Origin: Pseudomonadota bacterium
Lineage (GTDB): Bacteria > Pseudomonadota > Gammaproteobacteria > Burkholderiales > Burkholderiaceae_D
Direction: 5' to 3'
NCBI GenBank assembly: GCA_021821365.1
Contig: JAKACN010000015.1
Coordinates: 1 to 38,966, forward strand
DNA length: 38,966 bases
Part shown: positions 32,018-38,966 of the stretch, piece by piece
Position numbering within the stretch: the stretch's first letter is position 1
How the letters are laid out: the number at the start of each line of letters is the position of its first letter
Position numbers and translations under genes: made by a program
The notes under the pieces: generated by a model
Told to the model about the DNA's origin: nothing
What the model saw: the letters and a program-made list of their open reading frames with translations, nothing else
Databases searched by the model: none

Positions 32018-32362
32018 TTATTTGCCTGACGACGGCGCCTCGATGTTGCCCTGGGCCGCCGGCTTTGCGCCGGATGCCTTCAGATCGGCATCGGCGGATT
32101 TCTTTCCTTTCTTGTACGCCTGTTTCGCCACTTTCTTCTTCGCCTTGTATTCCTCCTTCGCCTGCCTGCGCTCCTCACGGCGCTTCACGTAAGGATCGAC
32201 GGATCCGCTGGCGGCCGGGTTGGTCGTAGCGCTCGACGTGCCGGCAGGGGCGGCACCGCTGCTGCCGGAACTGTCCGCCGGCATCGTCGAGGATTGCGCG
32301 GATGCGAAGCCGGCCAGGGCCATCAACGCGGCGGCAAAAAGCATTTTGTACGGTTGTGTCAT
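32018..32362 (-). CDS. Small secreted protein with Lys/Ala-rich domain
   Basis: 114-aa protein. AGGAG precedes ATG 32,362. Signal peptide MLFAAALMALAGFASA-QS. A Ser/Ala/Thr-rich segment (about 25-55) is followed by a highly basic helical stretch (VKRREERRQAKEEYKAKKKV, AKQAYKKGKKSADADLKA). This composition is found in small exported proteins of Oxalobacteraceae without known role. It shares the disordered-Ser plus basic-block design with the protein at 26,128-26,793 but not its sequence. Confidence 0.75.
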   Translation of the reverse strand: MTQPYKMLFAAALMALAGFASAQSSTMPADSSGSSGAAPAGTSSATTNPAASGSVDPYVKRREERRQAKEEYKAKKKVAKQAYKKGKKSADADLKASGAKPAAQGNIEAPSSGK

Positions 32363-32674
32363 ATGTTCTCCTGAGCAAAGGTTATGGATGGACTGGCATG
32401 CGATCGCAACCATGCCCGCACGTTGATAACTCGTGCATGCCGGAATCGTGCTGGCTGCATTAGCGAAATGACAATTGAACCGATTGAAAAGTTCCTCGGA
32501 CGCGCATGGCGCGATTTCCCGGATGCAGGTTTTCACCTTAATGCACGGCGATTTGCGAAATTACACACCGGGTGGCGATGTTCCGGCCGAAGATGGAGGA
32601 TGCGGCGCGCGGCATGCTAATTGCACGCCCGACGTGCCGGCATGGCATGACAGATTTCGAGCAAGGAGTACACC
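32363..32674. other. Divergent intergenic region
   Basis: 312 bp between the starts of two divergent small genes. It must hold both promoters, but I cannot identify clear -35/-10 pairs. No repeat or RNA gene is seen. Confidence 0.45.
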
Positions 32675-33112
32675 ATGGCAACCAGCACATTGGACCCGGA
32701 AAACCTCCCCGAACCGGACCGCCGCGTCAGGCGAGGACATGGCACGAGCGCGCTCGGACCGAGCAATACGTCCGACAGCGGCAGCGACGTGCAATCCGGC
32801 CTGCGCTGGGCCGACGAGGACGGCATCGGCCTGGACAAGGGGACCTATGAAGACCCCGACAGCGCGAAGCACGACCGGAGCGCCGGCCCGGATATCGGCG
32901 ACGCGGAACTTGACAGCGACACCGATGCGGAAGGTACCGGAGAACATGCGTCCGCGGGCCGCGACCTGGATATCGAAGCAGGCGCGGATATCGATGTCGA
33001 CCGCATCGATGACGCCGCTCCGGGCGAAGATCCGGATTTCGAAGGCCCCGAGGACCTTGACGCCATGCCGCCGCGCACGCGTCATCCGAATCGCCAGGCG
33101 TACCGACGCTGA
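32675..33112 (+). CDS. Highly acidic hypothetical protein
   Basis: 145-aa predicted protein with AAGGAG at good spacing before ATG 32,675. It is very rich in Asp, Glu and Gly (LDSDTDAEGTGEHASAG, IEAGADIDVDRIDDAAPGED, FEGPEDLDAM), with few hydrophobic residues, so it is probably disordered. The N- and C-termini are more basic (DRRVRRGHGT; RTRHPNRQAYRR). No signal peptide. I do not recognise a family. A strong ribosome site supports a real gene, but the function is unknown. Confidence 0.65.
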   Translation: MATSTLDPENLPEPDRRVRRGHGTSALGPSNTSDSGSDVQSGLRWADEDGIGLDKGTYEDPDSAKHDRSAGPDIGDAELDSDTDAEGTGEHASAGRDLDIEAGADIDVDRIDDAAPGEDPDFEGPEDLDAMPPRTRHPNRQAYRR

Positions 33113-33174
33113 CGCACGGCACCTTCATCGCGGGGTTTGGCAAAACGCGCCGGCCACACCGGCACGTCTTGCCC

Positions 33175-33600
33175 CTACAGGTCGCCCTCCGAGACAAGGA
33201 AGTCGGTGATCAGCACTTCCTGCAGCCTGTCGGTCTGCAGCGCAGCGCGGCTCTCGGCGAGCAGGGTTTTTTCCAGGCTGGCCAGGCCGCCCGGCGCCAG
33301 CGCGCGCTGTGGATCGGCGTCCATCAGTCCCTTCATCATCACCTGTTCCAGCGCCGGTTTGCTGGCCGCGGCCCATTCGGCGTCGGTAGCGCTGGTGCGC
33401 ACGGCGAAGGAGGCGCGGATGGAATGTCCGCCGTGACTGATCGCGACTTGCGGGATGGTCAGGTAGGCGATTTCCCCGTCGAGGCGCTGCCGGTGCTGCA
33501 GATAGAACCAGGCTGCGGTAAAGCCGACGGCGAGGATGGCGAGGACGATGCCGATCACGTACATCAGCAGTTGGTCGCGTGCGGAGCGTTTCGACGGCAT
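33175..33600 (-). CDS. FliL-like flagellar basal-body-associated protein
   Basis: 141-aa single-pass inner-membrane protein. The start is ATG 33,600 (MPSKRSARDQLLMYV). The membrane helix is at about 12-33 (LMYVIGIVLAILAVGFTAAW). The periplasmic part has the FliL pattern: YLTIPQVAISHGGHSIRASF, and the family-typical end LQEVLITDFLVSEGDL. FliL supports stator function around the motor. There are no flagellar genes nearby, so this is an orphan copy that may serve another complex. Confidence 0.72.
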   Translation of the reverse strand: MPSKRSARDQLLMYVIGIVLAILAVGFTAAWFYLQHRQRLDGEIAYLTIPQVAISHGGHSIRASFAVRTSATDAEWAAASKPALEQVMMKGLMDADPQRALAPGGLASLEKTLLAESRAALQTDRLQEVLITDFLVSEGDL

Positions 33601-33797
33601 GGAAGGATTTCGATGCGGCGCGGTGCGCAAGGGGCAGGAAGCGCCATTCTACATGGAGGCATTGGGCGGTCCGGGCAGACCGTTACGAAAAACCAACAAA
33701 ACGTCAGTGCCTTGTAAGCTTCGGCCAACAGAATCGATTCGACCGGCCAAGCTGCGCCGGCCGCAGCCGTTCCGTTCATCCGCTTCAAAGGCATGCC

Positions 33798-34016
33798 ATG
33801 TTACCCGAAGAGATCGTTGATCATATCGATGCGCAAAATCGTGCGAGCCTGCATGCGCGCGATTACACGCAAGCGCTCACTTATGACGAGGTGTTGGGCC
33901 TGATGAACGCGGCATCGATGCGCGGTTTCCGCTACGGCAGCGAGAGTGCGTTGTCGCTCCTGAAGAGCAAGCTGCTGGTGAAGTACCTGAACGAAGCAAC
34001 GTCGAGCGAAGCCTAG
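33798..34016 (+). CDS. Small hypothetical protein
   Basis: 72-aa protein. The start is ATG 33,798 (MLPEEIVDHIDAQNRASLHA), with AAGG upstream. It is predicted to be mostly helical (YTQALTYDEVLGLMNAASMR, then LSLLKSKLLVKYLNE). Its end overlaps the convergent DUF2288 gene by 4 nt. I do not recognise a family; the composition is that of a real small cytosolic protein. Confidence 0.65.
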   Translation: MLPEEIVDHIDAQNRASLHARDYTQALTYDEVLGLMNAASMRGFRYGSESALSLLKSKLLVKYLNEATSSEA

Positions 34017-34309
34017 TCTTTTTCCTGCACGAGAATCCACGGTTTCACCACGACCGCCCACAGGGTGGCGTCGGCTTCCAGCCATGCGCTGGCCTGCGCA
34101 TCGCTTACCTTCCCGACCTGGTTCCCCGCCATCCACTGCGCAATCGTCTGTGCATCGTCATTGGCGATACGCAGCGCGACATCGACCAGGTCGAGTTCGG
34201 GGCTGACTGCAATCACCGTGCCGCCAGCGAAAAAGCGCAGCAGTTCCTTCCAGGGCATGCGCGAAGTTTCGCCGTTCAATTTCGCGCGCAGCAGATCTTC
34301 CTGTTCCAT
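34013..34309 (-). CDS. DUF2288 family protein
   Basis: 98-aa protein. The start is ATG 34,309 (MEQEDLLRAKLNGETSRMPW). KELLRFFAGGTVIAVSPELD, LVDVALRIANDDAQ and WLEADATLWAVVVKPWILVQ match the DUF2288 pattern of proteobacteria. No catalytic motif is known. It begins 2 bp after the slyX stop and is probably cotranscribed with it. Confidence 0.88.
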   Translation of the reverse strand: MEQEDLLRAKLNGETSRMPWKELLRFFAGGTVIAVSPELDLVDVALRIANDDAQTIAQWMAGNQVGKVSDAQASAWLEADATLWAVVVKPWILVQEKD

Positions 34310-34311
34310 AG

Positions 34312-34521
34312 TCAATAGTGTGGCGGTTTTTCGTTGGCGGGTCCGCGCTCGTTTGCGGCGTCGCGGATTTCCCTGATGTGGCGGGCGAGTGCCGTGCACA
34401 GCGCCTCCAGCTCATCGATTTTCTTCCGTTGTTCGTACACGGTCTTGTTGAGCGTGTCGATCATGTCTTCCTGGCGCGCGATGCGGATCTCGATATCGAC
34501 CAGGCGATCTTCATTTGTCAT
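34312..34521 (-). CDS. slyX: SlyX-family protein
   Basis: 69-aa coiled-coil protein. The start is ATG 34,521 (MTNEDRLVDIEIRIARQEDM), which has AAGG nine bases before it; the in-frame ATG at 34,530 abuts that site. The heptad pattern continues through IDTLNKTVYEQRKKIDELEA, and the end ...KPPHY is the typical SlyX terminus. The molecular role is unknown. Cotranscribed with DUF2288. Confidence 0.92.
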   Translation of the reverse strand: MTNEDRLVDIEIRIARQEDMIDTLNKTVYEQRKKIDELEALCTALARHIREIRDAANERGPANEKPPHY

Positions 34522-34711
34522 TGCATGCATCCTTGTTGCCGGCGTGCCGGCGCGAGGCCGCTATTGTACGCCGCGCCGGAATGCCCGGAAAAACCTGATG
34601 TCAGGAAAACTCCGGTGCGGCCCCCTGCAACCCGGCGCGTCTCCGCCGGCTGCATTATGATGATCCTTTCCGCCTCGTCAGGCACCAGTCGGATCTTCAC
34701 GAAGGTTTGCA

Positions 34712-34975
34712 ATGAGATCAACCAAAGCCAGCGCTGCGATCGCGCGCCTGAACGCGCGCGACAGCGCTTTCCGCTACTCGCTGGGCATCAACGCCGCCGG
34801 CCTGTTCTACCTGCTGCGCGCCGAACCCGGCGCCAGACCGGAGCGGGCCAGCCCCGACCTCGCCCTCGACGAATTCGTGGAACTCGTCAACAAGACCGGG
34901 CCGCAGAAAAAGGCCAAGGTCAGCAAACTGGATGTCGCGTTCGAAAAGCAGCTCGGGGACAGGAAGCCGAAGTAG
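34712..34975 (+). CDS. Small basic hypothetical protein
   Basis: 87-aa protein (MRSTKASAAIARLNARDSAF to KQLGDRKPK). The ribosome site before ATG 34,712 is weak. The composition is plausible: helical segments RYSLGINAAGLFYLLRA and ALDEFVELVNK, with a basic end. No signal, membrane segment or recognised motif. It stands between slyX and the malonyl-CoA decarboxylase gene. Function unknown. Confidence 0.55.
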   Translation: MRSTKASAAIARLNARDSAFRYSLGINAAGLFYLLRAEPGARPERASPDLALDEFVELVNKTGPQKKAKVSKLDVAFEKQLGDRKPK

Positions 34976-35093
34976 GAAAAAATCCAAGGCCGTGAGGGGC
35001 GAGCACGCGGCGGGCGCCCAAAAGACCTCCCCGGTCTTTTCGTGCATTTCGTGTTTTCCGTGGACAGGCGCCACTGCCGTGCCAGCAAGCGCT

Positions 35094-36500
35094 TCAGGCA
35101 GACTGCAGCAAATTCCGCACCGCGCGCGAGCTCGACACCGCGCCCCTGAGCATCAGTTTCTCGTGGTTCGATTCCAGCTCCCCCTTGCGGTACAGGTAAT
35201 TGACCATCATCCCCGCCGATTGCCGGAATCCCTTGTCCGAGCAATCCGCCAGCCAGTTGACGCGCTCGATGCGCGCGCCATTGACCAGGTGGAAGCGCGC
35301 CACCGGGTCCTGCGGCAGGTCCTGGGATTTCTCCTTCATCAGGTAGTGAGCGCATGCTTCCAGCAGCAACGGCTGCATGGCGGGCGCGATGGCGCTGTGC
35401 GCCTGCCATTTGCCGGCTGCGACGAAGTCGGCGACGCCCGGATGGCCGTCGAACGTCTGCGGATCATGCTGCACGCAGGTTTGCCGGATGCGGTCGAGAT
35501 ACGCTTCCTGACGCTTGAGCCAGGGCATGAAACCCGGGATCGGCGACAGCGTCGAGAAGGTTCGCAGCTCCGGGAAGTCGCGCGACAGATCGTCGACCAC
35601 GCGCTTGATCAGGAAATTGCCGAAGTTCAGGCCACGCAGTCCCGGCTGCGTGTTCGAGATCGAATAGAAGATCGCGGTGTTGGCGCGCGCCGATTCGAGC
35701 GGCGGCAGCGATTCGTCGAGCAGCACCTGGATGTTGTCGGACAGGCGGTCGGTGAGCGCGACCTCGACGAAGATCAGCGGCTCGTCCGGCATGCGAGGAT
35801 GGAACAGGCCGTAGCAGCGGCGGTCGGAATCGAGGCGTTTGCGCAGGTCCGACCAGGAACGGATCTGGTGCACGGCTTCGTACTTGATCAATTTCTCCAG
35901 CAGCGCCGCCGGCGAATTCCAGCTGATGCGCTGCAGTTGCAGGAAGTCGACGTCGAACCAGGTGCCGAGCAGCGCAAACAGTTCGCTCTCGACCACACCG
36001 AGTTCGGGCGATCCTTTCACGAAGCGCAGCAGATCATCGCGCATCTCGACCAGGAATTTGACGCCGTGCGGGATCGCGCTGAACTGCGTCAGGATGCGCT
36101 GCCGCTGCGAGCGCAGGGCATCGCGCAATGCCATTTCCGCGCCGGGCCGGTGCTGCGCCTCTGCGGCATTCTTCCATGCGGTCATGGCCGCCTCGACCGC
36201 CTCGGGCTTCGGACCGAATTCCAGTGCAAGGAGCCGCAGATAGTCGCGCCGGCCCTGCTCATCCAGGCCGGAATAGATCTGGCCGATCTCCACGGCGCGC
36301 TGGCGCGCGGACACCACGCCGCCGCGCTCGGCGGCGCAGGCCGCAAAGCGCTGGCGCAGTGTTTTCAGTTCGCCGGGCGAGAGGCGGCGGTTGTCGCCGT
36401 TGTTCTTGCCGAACAGGCGACCGAAGAAGCTGCGCGCGCCTGAAAGGAGCGTCGATTCATTGTCTTTCGAGTCCGTGGTGAAGGCGGTGTCGGTCAACAT
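35094..36500 (-). CDS. Malonyl-CoA decarboxylase
   Basis: 468-aa enzyme that converts malonyl-CoA to acetyl-CoA and CO2. AAGGA precedes ATG 36,500; the frame is open upstream without a site. Residues about 40-160 form the helical N-terminal domain. The catalytic acetyltransferase-like part carries CYGLFHPRMPDEPLIFVEVA, FYSISNTQPGLRGLNFGNFL, S319 in FSTLSPIPGF and H404 in RFHLVNGARIERVNW, which correspond to the Ser-His pair of the human enzyme. It is complete. No malonate transport or CoA ligase genes are adjacent, so a role in removing excess malonyl-CoA is as likely as malonate catabolism. Confidence 0.95.
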   Translation of the reverse strand: MLTDTAFTTDSKDNESTLLSGARSFFGRLFGKNNGDNRRLSPGELKTLRQRFAACAAERGGVVSARQRAVEIGQIYSGLDEQGRRDYLRLLALEFGPKPEAVEAAMTAWKNAAEAQHRPGAEMALRDALRSQRQRILTQFSAIPHGVKFLVEMRDDLLRFVKGSPELGVVESELFALLGTWFDVDFLQLQRISWNSPAALLEKLIKYEAVHQIRSWSDLRKRLDSDRRCYGLFHPRMPDEPLIFVEVALTDRLSDNIQVLLDESLPPLESARANTAIFYSISNTQPGLRGLNFGNFLIKRVVDDLSRDFPELRTFSTLSPIPGFMPWLKRQEAYLDRIRQTCVQHDPQTFDGHPGVADFVAAGKWQAHSAIAPAMQPLLLEACAHYLMKEKSQDLPQDPVARFHLVNGARIERVNWLADCSDKGFRQSAGMMVNYLYRKGELESNHEKLMLRGAVSSSRAVRNLLQSA

Positions 36501-36649
36501 GCGAGTCCTTTCCGGCGATGCGGGTAATACCGGAAATTGTAGGACGGCCTCGGAGCGAAGCAAGCAATTGCTTGCACAAGGCTTGATGCGCAGCAGATTG
36601 ACAACGCCGAACGCACGACGGCCCGGCAGCGAACGCCTTGAAACGTGCC

Positions 36650-37249
36650 CTACTGCGTGCGTGATGGGCTCTTCGCGATGACTTCCGCGAAGCGCTCGAA
36701 CACCTTCGGATCGAACTTCGTATTGACTTCCGCCCGAATCATGGCGACGACTTCCTCATGCCCGCGCGGCCGGTGATAGGCGCGCACCGTCGCCATCGCG
36801 TCGTAGCTGTCGGCGATCGACAGGATGCGCGACAGCAGCGGAATGCCGTCGCCGGAAAGCCCGTCGGGATAGCCGCTGCCGTCGACGTGCTCGTGATGAT
36901 GGCGAATGATGCTCGCGACCGCCGGCGCATCGGCCAGCATGGTGGCGCGCACGATGCGTTCGCCGCGCTCGGAATGGGTCTTCATGATCTCCCATTCGTC
37001 GGCGTCGAGCTTGCCGGGCTTGAGCAGCACGCTGTCGGGAATGCCGATCTTGCCGACGTCGTGGAATGATGCGCCGACACCCAGCAGGACCAGCTCCCGA
37101 TCCGACAGCTCGCAGGCGATGCCGATTTCGGTCGCCAGATTGATCACGCGCTCGCAGTGGAACCGGGTATAGGGATCGCGCTCGTGCAGCGCGACGGACA
37201 GCGCCTTGGTATAGCGGCGCAAGGCACTGAATTTCAATAACTCCTGCAT
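36650..37249 (-). CDS. HD-GYP domain cyclic-di-GMP phosphodiesterase (stand-alone)
   Basis: 199-aa enzyme that would hydrolyse cyclic-di-GMP. GAGGAG lies before ATG 37,249. Nearly the whole protein is one HD-GYP domain: H31 (RFHCERV), H63-D64 (SFHDVGKIGIPD), H93 (THSERGERI), the triple histidine at 117-119, HVDGSGYP (GYP at 126-128), and the following SRILSIADSYDAM. All metal and signature residues are present. It has no receiver or sensor domain, which is unusual for the family, so control must be through expression or a partner. Confidence 0.93.
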   Translation of the reverse strand: MQELLKFSALRRYTKALSVALHERDPYTRFHCERVINLATEIGIACELSDRELVLLGVGASFHDVGKIGIPDSVLLKPGKLDADEWEIMKTHSERGERIVRATMLADAPAVASIIRHHHEHVDGSGYPDGLSGDGIPLLSRILSIADSYDAMATVRAYHRPRGHEEVVAMIRAEVNTKFDPKVFERFAEVIAKSPSRTQ

Positions 37250-37397
37250 GGCGCACTCCTCGGGATCACTCTCTGTGTTTCGATTTGTCTTGTTGGCGCA
37301 CGCTGAAAATTGTACTCGTCCTGGAGAAAACAGGAGAGCGGATGGCGAAGATGCCTGATAGTCGGTTATCCTTGTGCGCAGCATTCCCGGAGCCCGC

Positions 37398-38312
37398 ATG
37401 AACCACGCGCAAACCGCCAAAGAACACCTGCTCGCCCGAGCCCGCCTCGATTACCAGCCTGCGCTCGTCGCGATTGACGAAGAGGCAATCTCGCGCCTGC
37501 CGGCGCGCGGCGATCGCTTCAGCCACCTCGCCGTCGGCCTCGCCGCCAAGCCTGCGGGACGAACGTCCGAAGGCGCGGCCGCCTACAGCATTGCATTGAA
37601 CAGCGTGAATTTCATGTTCTGGACGCCGACGCCGGAGGGAATGGCGCGCTACCACTGGCGCGGCGAAGGCGGCGCGCATGGATTGCAGGCGGCGTTCGAT
37701 CATCTCTGGGGCGAGGAAGCGACACCGTCCCGGCTGCGCGCATGCCTCGGGTCGGGCGAGGAGCAGGTTGTCGTTCGCGAACTCGGCGATATTTCCATGC
37801 CGCGCCGTCGCGCGCAGTTCCTGCGCGAGATCCTGTTCGACGAACGGCTGGAGCAGGCGGCATCCGAACTCGTCGCCGCCAGCCGGTCGGGCAGGCTGAC
37901 TTCCGACGATGCGCAGCGACTGGCCGTGCATTTTCCGATGTCCTATGGCCAGGACGCCTACCTGATGCGCGCGCAGCTTGCGATCATGTGGTTTGCCGGC
38001 TACCTGTTTGAGAAAGGCGAGGAGATCGAATGCGACATCACCGTCGCCGCCAGCTACCAGATGCCGCGCGTGATGCGTTCCATCAAGGCGCTACGCTTCG
38101 CGCCGGAACTGGCGGAGAAAATCGACAGGCACACCTTGATCCTGCGTCAGAGCGACGAGGAGCGCGCGATTCGCTCGGCGACCGTGCTCGGCGCGCAGGC
38201 CATGGCGCAGCATCTGGGCGTGTCGGAGCATGCGATGGTCAATGTGCTGTGGCAGAACCGGCACGCTTGCGGAGCGATGCCGTATCACCTGACGATCACG
38301 ACCGACTATTGA
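37398..38312 (+). CDS. Queuosine-salvage (DUF2419/Qng1)-like protein
   Basis: 304-aa soluble protein. The start is ATG 37,398, with CGGAG upstream. I recognise the general Qng1 pattern: LNSVNFMFW (68-75), an AHGLQAAF segment, ISMPRRRAQFLREILFDERL (132-151), FPMSYGQDAYLMRAQLAIMW (179-198) and, late, QMPRVMRSIKALRF, EERAIRSATVLGAQAMA and VNVLWQNRH. Qng1 enzymes release queuine from queuosine 5'-phosphate. The expected FADYRVPQ-like motif reads AASYQMPR here, without the aspartate, as far as I recall the family, so activity may differ. No other queuosine genes are adjacent. Confidence 0.55.
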   Translation: MNHAQTAKEHLLARARLDYQPALVAIDEEAISRLPARGDRFSHLAVGLAAKPAGRTSEGAAAYSIALNSVNFMFWTPTPEGMARYHWRGEGGAHGLQAAFDHLWGEEATPSRLRACLGSGEEQVVVRELGDISMPRRRAQFLREILFDERLEQAASELVAASRSGRLTSDDAQRLAVHFPMSYGQDAYLMRAQLAIMWFAGYLFEKGEEIECDITVAASYQMPRVMRSIKALRFAPELAEKIDRHTLILRQSDEERAIRSATVLGAQAMAQHLGVSEHAMVNVLWQNRHACGAMPYHLTITTDY

Positions 38313-38321
38313 ACTGGAGCG

Positions 38322-38879
38322 CTAGTTGAATTCCCGGTCGTCGCGCGCGTAGGCGGGACAGCCGTCCTGCCCCCATTTCCCGCCACAGACGCGCCACTTG
38401 CACTGCTCGCGCTGGAAGAAGCTGCTTTGCTGCTCGCACTGCGCGTATTCATCCTGTATCGCGCTCGCCTTGGCGGGCACGCCTGCGCTGTTCTGCGCAA
38501 GCAGCATGCGGGATTGATCTTCATGCGTTTTTCTTGGCGCCTTGGCGAGAACCGCAGTCGTCTTCTTCCCTGGTCTGTCCGCTGCCGCATGGGGCGCACG
38601 TGCGGCATGTGCGCGAACAAGCTTCATGCCGGCCGGCGCGTGCGTCGCTGCGGCCGCGTGCGGCTTCGCGCGAGCGCCGCGCGCCTTTGCTGGGGGCGTT
38701 TCCGGCGCTGCATTGCCGCTCGCAGCCGGCGAGGCGGGAACGACAAGCCGCGTGTCGGCATCGGCGCGCGCCACCTGTGTCTCGACCCGGTTGCTCCTGA
38801 ACATGCCGATCCCGAAGATCAGCGCGACCGTCAGGCATCCGCTGATCAGCGCCGCCTGCACGATGAGGTCGGTGCCCAT
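38322..38879 (-). CDS. Membrane-anchored protein with Cys-rich C-terminus
   Basis: 185 aa if ATG 38,879 is the start, but the frame is open to the window edge (29 more codons reading ...LQREVLRAAGGERRFGGLAG...), so this may be the end of a longer protein. One membrane helix (TDLIVQAALISGCLTVALIF). Next comes an Ala/Lys/His-rich low-complexity stretch, then a conserved-looking end with four cysteines (YAQCEQQSSFFQREQCKWRV, CGGKWGQDGCPAYARDD). A periplasmic disulfide-bonded mini-domain is likely. Function unknown; convergent with the queuosine-salvage-like gene, 9 bp apart. Confidence 0.7.
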   Translation of the reverse strand: MGTDLIVQAALISGCLTVALIFGIGMFRSNRVETQVARADADTRLVVPASPAASGNAAPETPPAKARGARAKPHAAAATHAPAGMKLVRAHAARAPHAAADRPGKKTTAVLAKAPRKTHEDQSRMLLAQNSAGVPAKASAIQDEYAQCEQQSSFFQREQCKWRVCGGKWGQDGCPAYARDDREFN

Positions 38880-38966
38880 CTGGCCGGCACCGGCGAGGCC
38901 GCCGAAGCGACGCTCGCCGCCGGCTGCCCGCAGGACCTCTCGCTGGAGCGTTTTCCCGAGGGTGCC

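Noticed and set aside
32475-33209. Overlapping plus-strand frame across the acidic protein
   Set aside because: Arg/Thr/Ala-rich shadow in another frame; the frame starting at 32,675 has the ribosome site.

Overview
The window is about 39 kb of high-GC DNA from a betaproteobacterium, most likely of the order Burkholderiales and possibly the family Oxalobacteraceae. This is inferred from the 303-aa RdgC, the two-haem c5-type cytochrome, the YqjD/YqjE/YqjK-like cluster, the malonyl-CoA decarboxylase and the general style of the chromosomal genes. It is ordinary chromosome interrupted by one foreign element of 10,430 bp.

Left chromosomal part (1-11,090). A truncated PAS-GGDEF-EAL protein is divergent from a methyl-accepting chemotaxis protein. 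Then comes a leftward transport and catabolism operon: a TAXI-type TRAP binding protein, a fused TRAP permease, a class III aminotransferase and a carboxymuconolactone-decarboxylase-fold protein. An RpiR-type regulator lies just upstream. The operon promoter (TTGACA-17-TAAAGT) is bracketed by two related palindromes, and part of the same motif recurs in front of the regulator gene.

Integrated element (11,091-21,520). A 10-bp direct repeat, which is the anticodon loop of a tRNA-Arg(CCG) gene, marks both ends. The 3' half of the host tRNA lies outside the left end and the 5' half outside the right end, and together they make a perfect 76-nt cloverleaf. Neither junction rebuilds a working tRNA. 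Instead the element carries its own complete tRNA-Arg(CCG) of different sequence, with its own promoter, near the right end. This looks like a rescue gene for the isoacceptor that the element destroys, and it is the most striking observation here. The element also has a tyrosine integrase, matching arm-type repeats near each end, and two ribbon-helix-helix genes translationally coupled to a 1,380-aa MobF-type relaxase-helicase that has ankyrin repeats. It further carries a third RHH protein, a winged-helix protein whose gene contains six iteron-like repeats followed by an A+T-rich stretch (a lambda-O-like initiator with an embedded origin), an Xre-type repressor, a hemerythrin-like cargo protein and an AlpA/excisionase-like protein. 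No type IV secretion genes or coupling protein are present, so it is best described as an integrative mobilizable element, possibly with its own replication.

Right chromosomal part (21,521-38,966). This holds a membrane-anchored two-haem cytochrome c, an OmpA-type lipoprotein, the YqjK/YqjE/YqjD-like operon, several small secreted or lipoprotein genes, a START-like protein, proline iminopeptidase, tRNA-Asp(GTC), RdgC, DNA polymerase IV, an orphan FliL-like protein, DUF2288, SlyX, malonyl-CoA decarboxylase, an HD-GYP protein and a queuosine-salvage-like protein. A membrane protein gene at the right edge may begin outside the window.
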